Of a DNA stretch of 50,743 bases, positions 17,245 to 25,949 are shown in pieces (position 1 is the first letter of the stretch; each line of letters opens with the position of its first letter). Source of the stretch: JBGSYN01 sp041750975 (GTDB lineage Bacteria; Pseudomonadota; Alphaproteobacteria; Geminicoccales; Geminicoccaceae); contig JBGSYN010000211.1 in NCBI GenBank assembly GCA_041750975.1, positions 1 to 50,743 of the forward strand, in the 5' to 3' direction. A program made the position numbers and the translations under genes. The notes below the pieces were generated by a model. That model made no database searches. It had not been told where the DNA came from and worked only from the letters and a program-made list of their open reading frames with translations.

Positions 17245-17408
17245 ATTCAGTATCGGGCTCCTTCGCTGCCTTGGAACGGACCGGAAGCGATCTTGCGCGC
17301 CTGGGTGCGCTTGTCGAGCCCCCCGCCAGTTCCGCTCTAGCGGATGGTGGAGACAGCGGCTAGGACACCGAACCAATGACGCAAAGTTTCAATCCACAGG
17401 AGAAAGTC

Positions 17409-17882
17409 ATGCGCCACGTATTGGCCGTCCTGGTGCTCGTCCTTTCCGGTTCCATATCGGCCGACGCCAGAGCCGACGATCCGGTCGGCCGCTGGCGTCT
17501 CGACCGCGAGGCCTTCGAGGTGCAGCTCGCCAGCTTCATGGAGACCCAGCTCGGCAGCTTCGACAATCTACCCGAAGCGACCAAGTTGCAAGTTCAGGCG
17601 ATGATGATCACCATTGTCTCGCAAGCGACCGCGGGCCTTGGCGGGGTGGTCGAGTTCAATGCCAATGGCACCGTCACCTTCACCGACGATGCAGGCAATG
17701 TCGACACCGGAACCTGGAACCAGAATGGCGACATCGTTACCGTGACGCCGACGAATGCCCGCCCGGGGCAGCAACCGATCCAGGGTGTCCTTGCCGGCGA
17801 TGCGATCACCGTCGAACAGGACATGGCCGAGGCACCGCCCGATACGCCGGCGATGTCGATGGTCTTCCACCGCTTGCCATAG
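17409..17882 (+). CDS. Small secreted protein of unknown function
   Basis: The 157-residue protein starts at an ATG with AGGAG 6 nt upstream and carries a Sec signal peptide (MRHVLAVLVLVLSGSISADA, cleavage near ARA-DD). The mature part begins PVGRWRLDREAFEV, then has a helical segment (QLASFMETQLGSF) and a beta-rich C-terminus with FNANGTVTFTDDAG and GTWNQNGDIVTVTP. The WRLD...GTVT...GTW-NGD pattern resembles small lipocalin-like or copper-resistance-like stress domains that report on a residue's own turnover, but I do not recognise a named family. It is divergent from the amylosucrase gene and 28 nt ahead of the patatin gene, with which it may be co-transcribed. The function is unknown; the location is periplasmic. 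Confidence 0.8.
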   Translation: MRHVLAVLVLVLSGSISADARADDPVGRWRLDREAFEVQLASFMETQLGSFDNLPEATKLQVQAMMITIVSQATAGLGGVVEFNANGTVTFTDDAGNVDTGTWNQNGDIVTVTPTNARPGQQPIQGVLAGDAITVEQDMAEAPPDTPAMSMVFHRLP

Positions 17883-17910
17883 TCGCCGCGATCCATCAAA
17901 AAAGCCGCCA

Positions 17911-19113
17911 ATGGATCCGACATCATTACACAAATCGCATCAAGACGCCGACCGCAGCGAATTCGAGTGCGTGGCGCTGCTGCTGCAGGGCGGAGGCGCC
18001 CTTGGCGCCTATCAGGCCGGCGTCTATGAGGCCCTCGCCGAGGCCGAACTTCACCCGGACTGGGTCGCGGGCATTTCGATCGGCGCCATCAATGCCGCGA
18101 TCATCGCCGGCAATGCGCCCGAAGACCGGGCCGACAAGCTGCGCGCCTTCTGGGAAGCGATCACCACGCCGATCCGCTTCGGCATCGATACCGTCCCTCA
18201 CCCCTGGATCCAGGAAAATCCGTGGCTGCAGATGATGCTGCCGCAAGGCGATCTCGCCCGTCGCTGGTTCAATGCGATGAGCTCCTCGATCAGCATGTTT
18301 CACGGCCAGGACGGCTTTTTCGCGCCGCGGCCGGTCTGGCCCTGGTTCGCCCCTTCAGGCGGCCCTGGCTCGACCAGCTACTACGATACCTCATTCCTCA
18401 AAGCGACGCTCCAGGAGTTCGCGGATTTCGACCGCATCAACAGCGGCGGGATGCGGCTGTCGGTCGGCGCCGTCAACGTTCGAACCGGCAACTTTACCTA
18501 TTTCGATACGCGAACCCACAAAATCATGCCCGAGCACGTCATGGCGAGCGGCGCCCTGCCGCCCGGTTTTCCCGCCGTCGAAATCGACGGACAACTCTAT
18601 TGGGATGGCGGCCTGGTTTCGAATACGCCCCTGGAATGGGTGCTGTCGAACCAGCCGTTTCAGAACACGCTCGCCTTGCAGATCGATCTCTGGAGCGCCT
18701 TCGGCCCGTTTCCCCGAGACATGGCCGATGTGCTCGAGCGCGAGAAGGATATCCGTTACTCCAGCCGCACCAGGCTGAACACGGACCGGTTCCGCGAGCG
18801 GCAAACCTTGCGCCATGCGGTTGCAAGCCTTCTGGACAAGTTGCCGCCCGAATTTCAAGACGAAGAAGAGTGCAAGCTCCTGCGGCCCTATCTTACGGAT
18901 CGAGTGCTCAACATCGTCCATCTTATCTATCGGACCAAGAACTACGAAGGCCAGTTCAAAGACTACGAATTCTCCCGCCTGGCGATGGAGGAACACTGGC
19001 AAGCGGGCAAGTACGCCGCCAAGCATACGCTTAGAAATAAGACCGTTTTCGAGCGGCCGACCAATATCGAAGGGCTCAAGGTCTTCGATTTGTCCCGCGA
19101 CGGCGAGGACTAG
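17911..19113 (+). CDS. Patatin-like phospholipase with C-terminal DUF3734-type region
   Basis: This is a 400-residue patatin-fold acyl hydrolase. The oxyanion loop is LLLQGGGALGAYQAGVYEAL (residues 23-42), the nucleophile is Ser56 in GISIGAINA, and the catalytic Asp is Asp232 in LYWDGGLVSNTPL. The region after about residue 290 (SLLDKLPPEF...HLIYRTKNYEGQFKDYEFS...) matches the DUF3734 extension found on a subset of bacterial patatins. No signal peptide or membrane helix is seen. The ATG at 17911 is chosen because the patatin core follows 20 residues later; the frame remains open upstream inside the previous gene. It converges on htpX and the two stop codons share the tetranucleotide CTAG at 19110-19113. 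Confidence 0.93.
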   Translation: MDPTSLHKSHQDADRSEFECVALLLQGGGALGAYQAGVYEALAEAELHPDWVAGISIGAINAAIIAGNAPEDRADKLRAFWEAITTPIRFGIDTVPHPWIQENPWLQMMLPQGDLARRWFNAMSSSISMFHGQDGFFAPRPVWPWFAPSGGPGSTSYYDTSFLKATLQEFADFDRINSGGMRLSVGAVNVRTGNFTYFDTRTHKIMPEHVMASGALPPGFPAVEIDGQLYWDGGLVSNTPLEWVLSNQPFQNTLALQIDLWSAFGPFPRDMADVLEREKDIRYSSRTRLNTDRFRERQTLRHAVASLLDKLPPEFQDEEECKLLRPYLTDRVLNIVHLIYRTKNYEGQFKDYEFSRLAMEEHWQAGKYAAKHTLRNKTVFERPTNIEGLKVFDLSRDGED

Positions 19114-20060
19114 TTCCAGGGGCCCGAGCGGCGGCCCATGCTGGGAAAGACGCTGCGACGGCTGGAACTTGCAGGGGTCTCGGCTGGCACCGGTTCGGCC
19201 ATCGTCGAGGACCCGCGCCCTGACCCCGTCATCGCCATCAGCCGGCTCACCCGGTCATCGGTCGAGGGATGGGTGCGGAACAACCCGTCCACGCCCCCCA
19301 TCCGCAGCGGATTGATGATGAACATGTGCGCCGAGGCCGGGTTGCGCTCGGCCGTCTGGTAGACCCGGCCGGTGGCAAGCTGCTCGATCTTGCGGAGAGC
19401 GTTGGCGAGCCAGACGGGATTGCCGCAGATTTCGGCCCCGTCCCGGTCCGCCGAATATTCCCGGGTGCGCGAGATCGCCATCTGCACCAATGCCGCAGCC
19501 AGAGGTGCGAGGATCATGATCAAGACCGTGCCGACAATGCCCAAGGGATTGTTGCGGTTGGACGAACCGCCGAAGAAGAAGGCGAAATTGGCGAGAAAGC
19601 CGATCGCACCGGCGATGGTCGCAGCGATCGTCATCGTCAGGGTGTCGCGGTTCTTGATGTGGGCAAGCTCATGCGCGATCACGCCGGCCAGTTCCTCGCG
19701 CGTGCAGGATTGCATCAAGCCGCGCGTCACCGCGACCGCCGAATTCTCAGGGTTGCGGCCCGTCGCAAAAGCGTTCGGCTGGTCCGTCTGGATCAGATAG
19801 ATCTTGGGCGTCGGCAATCCGCCCCGTTTAGCCAGATCCTCGACCAAGCGGTAGAGGTCCGGCGAAGAACCGCGCGTCGCCGGCTGCGCATTGTGCATGC
19901 GCAAGATCATCTTGTCCGAGTTCCAATAGGCCCAGGCGTTCATGCCGAGTGCCAGCAAGAAGGCGATCATCAGGCCGCCCTCGCCGCCGAGCATGAAACC
20001 GATCACGAGAAAGAGCGATGTCATCGCCGCGATGAGCAAGCCGGTACGAATAGCGTTCAT
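19110..20060 (-). CDS. htpX: Membrane zinc metalloprotease HtpX
   Basis: HtpX is an inner-membrane M48 protease that degrades misfolded membrane proteins. The 316-residue protein has two N-terminal membrane helices (residues 6-45), the zinc motif HELAHIKNRD (His130, Glu131, His134), a second hydrophobic pair after it, and the third zinc ligand in SRTREYSADRDGAE. PNAFATGRNPENSAVAVTRGL is also diagnostic. The C-terminal 30 residues are a Ser/Pro/Arg-rich tail beyond the catalytic domain. The ATG at 20060 is preceded by no long hydrophobic sequence, which suits the family start; the open frame runs on upstream but has no similarity. The gene is divergent from the EF-hand lipoprotein gene (71 nt between starts). 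Confidence 0.96.
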   Translation of the reverse strand: MNAIRTGLLIAAMTSLFLVIGFMLGGEGGLMIAFLLALGMNAWAYWNSDKMILRMHNAQPATRGSSPDLYRLVEDLAKRGGLPTPKIYLIQTDQPNAFATGRNPENSAVAVTRGLMQSCTREELAGVIAHELAHIKNRDTLTMTIAATIAGAIGFLANFAFFFGGSSNRNNPLGIVGTVLIMILAPLAAALVQMAISRTREYSADRDGAEICGNPVWLANALRKIEQLATGRVYQTAERNPASAHMFIINPLRMGGVDGLFRTHPSTDDRVSRLMAMTGSGRGSSTMAEPVPAETPASSSRRSVFPSMGRRSGPWN

Positions 20061-20131
20061 GGTGCGCCCTATGCGAAAATCCCGCGCTATAGGTAAGATG
20101 GGCCACGCCAAAGCCAAGATGCGGACAGAGG

Positions 20132-20650
20132 ATGATCGAATTGCAACGAAAAACGACCGCGGCCTGCTGCCTGCTCGCCGGTCTGGTACTGACCGCCTGC
20201 GTCGAGCGCACCAACAGACTGTCGCCCGAGGCCTCGGTCGCGATCCTGCGCGCCGACCGGGACGCGGATGGCAGCATAACCGTGGAGGAATGGACCGAGC
20301 TGTCGGAGCGTGAATTCGCAGCGCTCGATATCGATCAGGATGGCGAGTTCGGCGCCGACGACGCACCTGCAGCGGTCTTTGTCCAGGATGACAACGGCGA
20401 TGGCGTACTGGATCGGAACGAGTCGCCGACGCTGGTGCGGTTCGCCGACTCCGATGGCGATGGCACGGTGACCGTGGACGAACTGGATAATGTTTATGCC
20501 AGGACGGTCGCATTCGACGCCAATGCCGACGGCCGGGTCGATCGCGAGGAATATATTGCCGCGCGAGCCGAACGGTTCGACCAGTTCGATCTCAACAATG
20601 ACGGCGTCATCGGACCGGAGGAATTCCGCCTTGTAATTTTCCGGTTCTGA
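20132..20650 (+). CDS. EF-hand calcium-binding lipoprotein
   Basis: The 172-residue protein has a lipoprotein signal peptide ending in LVLTAC (Cys23 as the lipidated residue), so it is envelope-anchored. The rest is a row of EF-hand loops: DRDADGSITVEE, DIDQDGEFGADD, DDNGDGVLDRNE, DSDGDGTVTVDE, DANADGRVDREE and DLNNDGVIGPEE. Six loops in about 130 residues leave short linkers, as in calerythrin- or calmodulin-like bacterial proteins. Most loops have acidic residues at positions 1, 3, 5 and 12, so calcium binding is likely. The start could be the ATG at 20132 or the TTG at 20141, which has the better spaced GAGG. The role is unknown; calcium buffering or sensing at the envelope is an inference. 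Confidence 0.88.
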   Translation: MIELQRKTTAACCLLAGLVLTACVERTNRLSPEASVAILRADRDADGSITVEEWTELSEREFAALDIDQDGEFGADDAPAAVFVQDDNGDGVLDRNESPTLVRFADSDGDGTVTVDELDNVYARTVAFDANADGRVDREEYIAARAERFDQFDLNNDGVIGPEEFRLVIFRF

Positions 20651-20748
20651 CAGTTCGAGGCCTTTGCGCTCTTTTCTGGACAGCACCGTTCCCTCTCGCC
20701 AACATTGTCGTTTCTGCTATGTCGACGAGACAGGGATTTGGGGGGCTC

Positions 20749-23055
20749 ATGAGCCTAGGTGTCGAAGGTCAGCCGAATGACCTGAACAAGCGCGTCACGC
20801 GCGAAGAAGCGCTGGATCTGCACCGCAGCGGTCGGCCAGGCAAGGTGGAGATTACGGCGACTAAGCCTTTGGCGACAGCGCGCGATCTCTCTCTGGCCTA
20901 TTCACCAGGGGTGGCCCACCCTTGTCTGGCGATCCGCGACGACCCGGCGCTGTCCTACGAATATACCGCGCGCGGCAATCTCGTCGCGGTCATCTCGAAC
21001 GGCACCGCGGTGCTCGGCCTCGGCAATCTCGGCGCCCTCGGCTCGAAACCGGTGATGGAAGGCAAGGCGGTTCTGTTCAAACGCTTTGCCGACATCGACG
21101 GCATCGACCTCGAGGTCGACACCACCGATGTCGACGAGTTCGTCAATTGCGTGCGCCTGCTCGGTCCGACCTTCGGCGGCATCAATCTCGAAGATATCAA
21201 GGCACCCGAATGTTTCGTCATCGAGGATCGGCTGCGCGAGCTGATGGACATTCCGGTCTTTCACGACGACCAGCACGGCACGGCAATCATCGCCGCCGCC
21301 GGCCTGCTCAACGCGCTTCATCTCACCGACCGCAGCCTCGATAATGCGCGCCTTGTCGTCAACGGCGCCGGTTCGGCCGGCGTGGCCTGCGCCGAACTGC
21401 TCAAGGCCATGGGCATGCCGCACGACCAGGTGATCATGTGCGACACCCGGGGCGTCATCTATCAGGGCCGCGAGGCCGGCATGAACCAATGGAAATCGGC
21501 GCATGCCGCCAATACCGACTGCCGGACGCTCGAGGATGCCATGCGCGGCGCCGACGCCGTCTTCGGCCTGTCGGCGAAGGGAGCCTTCACCCGCGACATG
21601 ATCGCCTCGATGGCGGCGCGGCCGATCATCTTCGCCATGGCCAATCCCGACCCCGAGATCACGCCGGAAGAGGTCGCCGAGATCCGCGGCGACGCGATCA
21701 TGGCGACGGGCCGCTCGGACTATCCCAACCAGGTCAACAATGTGCTGGGCTTCCCCTACATTTTCCGCGGCGCGCTCGATGTCCGGGCATCGACGATCAA
21801 CAATGCCATGAAGATAGCGGCGGCCGAGGCGCTGGCGAAACTGGCGCGCGAAGAGGTGCCGGAAGAGGTCAGCAACGCCTATCGCGGCACGCGCCTGCGG
21901 TACGGGCCGAACTACATCATTCCGACCCCGTTCGATCCGCGGCTGATCACGACCGTGCCGACCGAGGTCGCCAAGGCCGCCATGGAAAGCGGGGTCGCCC
22001 GCAAGCCCATCCTCCGCATGGAGCGATACAAGGCGGAATTGCGCTCGAGGCTCGATCCGACCGCGAGCCGCATGCAGCTCATCATCGATCGCGTCCGCAC
22101 CCATCCGAAGCGGGTGGTTTTCGCCGAGGGCGAGGAAGAAAAGATCATCAGCGCGGCGCTCGCCTGGTGCAATTCGGGGATGGGCTCGGCCATTCTCATC
22201 GGCAGAGAGGATCGGGTCCAGGAGTCCATGCGCTCGCTCAATCTGGTCAAGCCCGAGAGCATGGAGATCCACAATGCCCGGATCTCCGAGCACAATGTGA
22301 AATTCGCGAATTTCGTTTACTCGCGGCAGCAACGACACGGTCTCCTGTTCCGCGACTGCCAGCGGCTGGTCAATCAGGACCGCAATGTTTTCGCCGCCTG
22401 CATGGTCCAGCACGGCCAGGCGGATGCGATGGTGACAGGCCTGACCCGAAACTATTCGTCGGTGCTGGCCAATGTCCGCATGGTGATCGACCAGAAGGCC
22501 GACCATCGCGTTTTCGGGCTGACCATCATGGTGACGCGAGGACGCACGGTCTTCATCGCCGATACGGCGGTTCACGAACTGCCCGATTCGGAGATTTTGG
22601 CCGATATCGCGATCCAGACCGCGGGCGTGGCGCGTCAGATGGATTTCGAGCCGCGCGTCGCACTGCTGTCGTTCGCTAATTTCGGCAATCCGCCGGTGCA
22701 GATGGCGATGCAGGTGAGGGACGTCGTCATCGAGCTCGACAAACGCGACGTCGATTTCGAGTACGATGGCGAGATGACCGTCGATGTCGCACTCGATCCG
22801 GAGTTGCGGGCGCTCTATCCGTTCTGCAGACTTTCCGGGCCGGCCAACATCCTGATCATGCCGGCCCTGCACAGCGCGCATATCTCAGCACAGCTGATGC
22901 AGCAATTGGGCGGCGGCACGGTGATCGGCCCGCTGCTCGTCGGGCTCGACAAGCCGGTGCAGATCCTGCCGATGAACGCTTCGGTCTCGGACATCATCAA
23001 CATCGCCGCCCTCGCCGCCGACGAGGCCAATGTCCTCCAGGAAAACAACCGCTAA
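20749..23055 (+). CDS. maeB: NADP-dependent malic enzyme with phosphotransacetylase-like domain
   Basis: This is a 768-residue two-domain protein. The malic enzyme part (about residues 1-420) has SLAYSPGVAHPCL, ISNGTAVLGLGNLG, the metal/substrate motif FHDDQHGTAIIAAAG and the dinucleotide fold VVNGAGSAGVACAELL. The C-terminal part (about 430-768) is the phosphotransacetylase-like domain of MaeB, which usually lacks transacetylase activity but binds acetyl-CoA as a regulator. The enzyme decarboxylates malate to pyruvate. I chose the ATG at 20749, with a GGGGGG stretch just upstream and a family-like N-terminus; an ATG at 20719 would add ten residues but lacks a ribosome-binding site. Its stop codon overlaps the stop of convergent xerD by 3-4 nt. 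Confidence 0.95.
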   Translation: MSLGVEGQPNDLNKRVTREEALDLHRSGRPGKVEITATKPLATARDLSLAYSPGVAHPCLAIRDDPALSYEYTARGNLVAVISNGTAVLGLGNLGALGSKPVMEGKAVLFKRFADIDGIDLEVDTTDVDEFVNCVRLLGPTFGGINLEDIKAPECFVIEDRLRELMDIPVFHDDQHGTAIIAAAGLLNALHLTDRSLDNARLVVNGAGSAGVACAELLKAMGMPHDQVIMCDTRGVIYQGREAGMNQWKSAHAANTDCRTLEDAMRGADAVFGLSAKGAFTRDMIASMAARPIIFAMANPDPEITPEEVAEIRGDAIMATGRSDYPNQVNNVLGFPYIFRGALDVRASTINNAMKIAAAEALAKLAREEVPEEVSNAYRGTRLRYGPNYIIPTPFDPRLITTVPTEVAKAAMESGVARKPILRMERYKAELRSRLDPTASRMQLIIDRVRTHPKRVVFAEGEEEKIISAALAWCNSGMGSAILIGREDRVQESMRSLNLVKPESMEIHNARISEHNVKFANFVYSRQQRHGLLFRDCQRLVNQDRNVFAACMVQHGQADAMVTGLTRNYSSVLANVRMVIDQKADHRVFGLTIMVTRGRTVFIADTAVHELPDSEILADIAIQTAGVARQMDFEPRVALLSFANFGNPPVQMAMQVRDVVIELDKRDVDFEYDGEMTVDVALDPELRALYPFCRLSGPANILIMPALHSAHISAQLMQQLGGGTVIGPLLVGLDKPVQILPMNASVSDIINIAALAADEANVLQENNR

Positions 23056-23951
23056 GAGCCGTCGTACTTAGCCAGGGGATGGTGGCGGGCGACGACGGCC
23101 TGCAGGCGCTCCTGCTGGACGTGGGTATAGATCTGGGTGGTGGCGATATCGGCGTGGCCGAGCATCGCCTGGACCGCTCGAAGATCGGCGCCATGCTCGA
23201 GCAGGTGCGTGGCGAAGGCGTGGCGCAGCACATGCGGGGAGAGGCGTGCCGGATCGAGCCCGGCCTCGAGCGCCAGCGCCTTCAGCAATTGCGTGATGCG
23301 TTGCCGCGTCAGGTAGCCTTGGCGGGCGCGGGAAGGAAAGAGCCAGCCTGCCTGAGCCGGCCGCTTGATGAATTCCTGACGCAATGTCAGCCAGCGTTCG
23401 AGCATTGCCTGGGCTTTCCGGCCGACTGGAACCATGCGCTCCTTGCCGCCCTTGCCCCGCACGACGATGACGCGGCGGTCCGGTCCGATGGCGGAAAGCG
23501 GCAGGCTTGCGAGTTCGGTGACGCGGATCCCGGTGGCATAGAGCAGTTCCAGCAGGGTCGTGAGGCGCACGCCTTCCGTACTGCTATCCTCATGCGCTGC
23601 GTCGAGCAGGGCTTCGACTTCGGCTTCGCTCAGCACCTTGGGCAACGGGCGGCCCCTTTTGGGCGTATCGAGATGGGTCGTGGGATCGTGATTCCGCACC
23701 TTTTCGAGGAAAAGGAACCGATAGAACTGGCGGATCGCCGCAAGCCTTCGGGCCTGGGTCGCCCCGGCGAAGCCCGATTGCGACATATGAACCAGATAGG
23801 CTCTAAGGTCCACCGGCTCAGCCTCGGCCAGCGGCTTGCGGCGTGCGTTCAGAAAGTGCTCGAGATCGTCGAGATCGGCGCGATAGGCCGCAACCGTGTG
23901 GCGTGACGCGCCGCGTTCGACAATAAGCATTTCGAGAAACGCATCGCGCAT
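23052..23951 (-). CDS. xerD: Site-specific tyrosine recombinase XerD
   Basis: XerD works with XerC at dif to resolve chromosome dimers. At 299 residues it has the normal length. The N-terminal SAM-like core-binding domain (LIVERGASRHTVAAYRADLDDLEHFL) is followed by the catalytic domain with Arg in YATGIRVTEL, Lys in VRGKGGKERMVPV, His-x-x-Arg in SPHVLRHAFATHLL, His in LGHADIATTQIY, and the nucleophile Tyr in QIYTHV. The HVLRHAFATHLLEHGADLR region is closer to XerD than to XerC. In alphaproteobacteria xerD commonly sits beside the aroK-aroB region, as it does here, which supports the call. It is followed on the same strand by nothing; its stop overlaps that of maeB. Confidence 0.93.
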   Translation of the reverse strand: MRDAFLEMLIVERGASRHTVAAYRADLDDLEHFLNARRKPLAEAEPVDLRAYLVHMSQSGFAGATQARRLAAIRQFYRFLFLEKVRNHDPTTHLDTPKRGRPLPKVLSEAEVEALLDAAHEDSSTEGVRLTTLLELLYATGIRVTELASLPLSAIGPDRRVIVVRGKGGKERMVPVGRKAQAMLERWLTLRQEFIKRPAQAGWLFPSRARQGYLTRQRITQLLKALALEAGLDPARLSPHVLRHAFATHLLEHGADLRAVQAMLGHADIATTQIYTHVQQERLQAVVARHHPLAKYDGS

Positions 23952-23969
23952 CGACGCCTGACAATCCCG

Positions 23970-24161
23970 CTATTTCGGCAGCTGATCCTCGGGAAGGACG
24001 AATTCGACCTGACGAATGGGCGGTGGAATATCCCAGGTCATGAGGAAGATCGCGCCACCGAGGACAATGACGAGCAATGAGACGGCGAGTAAGGTACGCA
24101 AGGAATGAAGCAGCCTGAATTGTTGCGGTTGTTTAGACGTGCTCGAACCCTCGACGGCCAC
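23970..24161 (-). CDS. Small one-pass membrane protein between xerD and aroK
   Basis: This is a 63-residue frame from a GTG at 24161 (AAGAGG just upstream). It has a positively charged N-terminus (SKQPQQFRLLHSLR), a single membrane helix TLLAVSLLVIVLGGAIFLMTW, and a short tail DIPPPIRQVEFVLPEDQLPK. The W-D-I-P-P-P...VE-V-P ending is, from memory, shared by short unannotated proteins found at this same place in many alphaproteobacterial genomes, so I call it real despite its size. The start codon is uncertain because the frame stays open upstream into the aroK gene on the other strand. It is divergent from aroK (82 nt between starts) and lies 18 nt ahead of xerD on the same strand. The function is unknown. 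Confidence 0.65.
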   Translation of the reverse strand: MAVEGSSTSKQPQQFRLLHSLRTLLAVSLLVIVLGGAIFLMTWDIPPPIRQVEFVLPEDQLPK

Positions 24162-24243
24162 GCACCTCTTATCATCGGGGTTGCTCCAGCGGCATCGGCT
24201 GGGGTTATATCCTTTGCATGATTGACATGCAATGTTGTGAACA

Positions 24244-24810
24244 ATGAGCGCCGGCCAGGGGGCGTCCGAATTGCGCCCGCATATTCCGTTGCGGAGAACG
24301 GTGGCGCTGGTGGGCTTAATGGGGGCCGGCAAGACCGCCGTCGGCCGCCGCCTTGCCAAGGTTCTCGGTGCACCCTTCACCGATGCCGATGACGAGATCG
24401 AAGTTGCCGCCGGCCTGACCATTGCCGAGATCTTCGAGCTCTATGGCGAAGCCAAGTTCCGTGATCTCGAACGCCGCGTCGTAGCGCGATTGGTCACCGG
24501 TCCGCCCATGGTTCTGGCACTCGGCGGCGGTGCCTTCATCGACGTCGAAACTCGGGAGCTATTGCGGGAAAGCGCCCTCACCGTCTGGCTCAAGGCGGAT
24601 CTGGAAACGCTTCTGGAACGCACTCAGAAACGGCACGGTGTGCGTCCGCTCCTGATGCAGGACGATCCCGCAGCCGTGTTGCAGCGGCTGATGGCCGAGC
24701 GTCACCCGATATATGGCAAGGCCGACCATATGATCGACAGCAGCGGCAATCGGCTCGAGGATGTGGTGCAGGCGATCAGCCGCATCGTCGAGGCGGAGGC
24801 ACAATGGTGA
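24244..24810 (+). CDS. aroK: Shikimate kinase
   Basis: This 188-residue P-loop kinase of the shikimate pathway phosphorylates shikimate with ATP. The Walker A motif GLMGAGKT is at residues 24-31. The shikimate-binding DADDEIE is at about 48-54, F-R--E appears in KFRDLERRV, LALGGGAF is the second substrate loop, and the lid arginine is in GVRPLL. A 20-residue N-terminal extension (SAGQGASELRPHIPLRR) precedes the fold. Its last seven nucleotides overlap the start of aroB, so the two enzymes are translated as a coupled pair although they catalyse non-consecutive steps of aromatic amino acid synthesis. Confidence 0.96.
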   Translation: MSAGQGASELRPHIPLRRTVALVGLMGAGKTAVGRRLAKVLGAPFTDADDEIEVAAGLTIAEIFELYGEAKFRDLERRVVARLVTGPPMVLALGGGAFIDVETRELLRESALTVWLKADLETLLERTQKRHGVRPLLMQDDPAAVLQRLMAERHPIYGKADHMIDSSGNRLEDVVQAISRIVEAEAQW

Positions 24811-25922
24811 GCGATCATTCGCGCATAACGGTGTCCCTTGGCGCGCGCAGCTACGAGGTCGTGATCGGCGAGGGCCTGATCGATCGGGCGGGCAGTCTGC
24901 TCGACGAGTTGATGCCCGCGACGTCGGCGGTCATCGTCACCGATCGCAATCTTGAGGCGACGCGTCATCTCGGCCGCCTCGTCAACGCGCTCGAAGGCGC
25001 CGGTCACCACGCCCGCGCCATTGTCCTGCCGCCCGGCGAAGCGACCAAGAGCTACGAGGCGCTGGCGCGCCTTTTGGACGATCTTCTGGCTCTGGGCCTC
25101 GATCGCGAAACGGCGATCATCGCACTCGGCGGCGGCGTGATCGGCGATCTTGCCGGATTTGCCGCGGCGGTGGCCTTGCGCGGGCTGCCCTTCATCCAGA
25201 TACCGACATCGCTGCTGGCTCAGGTCGACAGCTCCGTCGGTGGCAAGACCGGCATCAACAGCCGCCACGGCAAGAACCTGATCGGCGCCTTCTATCAGCC
25301 GAAACTGGTCCTGATCGACACTACTGTCCTCGATGACCTGCCGCCGCGCGAAGTCCGGGCCGGCTATGCCGAAATCGTGAAATATGGCTTTCTATACGAC
25401 CGCGATTTCTTCGAATGGCTCGAAGCCCATGGCGCCGACGTCATCGACGGGGATGCGGGGGCCTGTCTCTTTGCAATCGCGCGCTCGGTTGCTATCAAGG
25501 CCGAGATTGTCGCCGCCGATGAAACCGAACGGAGTGATCTTCGAGCCCTGCTCAATTTCGGCCATACCTTCGCCCATGCGTTCGAGCGCCTTGACGGCTA
25601 TTCGGGCGATCTGCTGCACGGGGAGGCGGTCAGCCTCGGCATGGTCAAGGCCTTCGAACTATCCCGCCGTTTGGGCCCTTGCCCGGGTCAGGACGCCGAA
25701 CGGGCGCGGGCCCATCTCGTCGCTAACGGCATGCCTGTTTCGGTGCGGCATCATCTCGGCCGGGAACTTTCTCCGGACGACGTCCTTCAAGCCATGTATA
25801 CAGACAAGAAGGCGGTGCGTGGCAAGCTGCGTTTCGTGCTCGCCAACGAGATCGGCTCGACCTTTGTCGCCAGGGATGTCGGCGAAACAGATATCCGAAC
25901 CGTACTCCTGAATGATAGCTGA
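24804..25922 (+). CDS. aroB: 3-dehydroquinate synthase
   Basis: AroB converts DAHP to 3-dehydroquinate using NAD and zinc. The 372-residue protein has the NAD-binding LALGLDRETAIIALGGGVIGDLAGFAA, the active-site PTSLLAQVDSSVGGKTGIN, EIVKYGFLYD with catalytic Lys, and zinc ligands in LLNFGHTFAHAFE (His) and LLHGEAVSLGM (His). Its ATG lies inside the last codons of aroK. The first CNNM gene follows after 27 nt, so aroK-aroB and the two CNNM genes probably form one transcript, an arrangement seen in other alphaproteobacteria. Confidence 0.97.
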   Translation: MVSDHSRITVSLGARSYEVVIGEGLIDRAGSLLDELMPATSAVIVTDRNLEATRHLGRLVNALEGAGHHARAIVLPPGEATKSYEALARLLDDLLALGLDRETAIIALGGGVIGDLAGFAAAVALRGLPFIQIPTSLLAQVDSSVGGKTGINSRHGKNLIGAFYQPKLVLIDTTVLDDLPPREVRAGYAEIVKYGFLYDRDFFEWLEAHGADVIDGDAGACLFAIARSVAIKAEIVAADETERSDLRALLNFGHTFAHAFERLDGYSGDLLHGEAVSLGMVKAFELSRRLGPCPGQDAERARAHLVANGMPVSVRHHLGRELSPDDVLQAMYTDKKAVRGKLRFVLANEIGSTFVARDVGETDIRTVLLNDS

Positions 25923-25949
25923 TCCCGAACCTCCAGACCCCCGAGCGCT

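Noticed and set aside
15616..17340. 574-codon plus-strand frame opposite the amylosucrase gene
   Set aside because: Antisense shadow; no motifs, and the minus strand encodes a complete GH13 enzyme.
20902..22881. 659-codon minus-strand frame opposite maeB
   Set aside because: Antisense shadow with His/Arg/Asp-rich composition and no recognisable domain.
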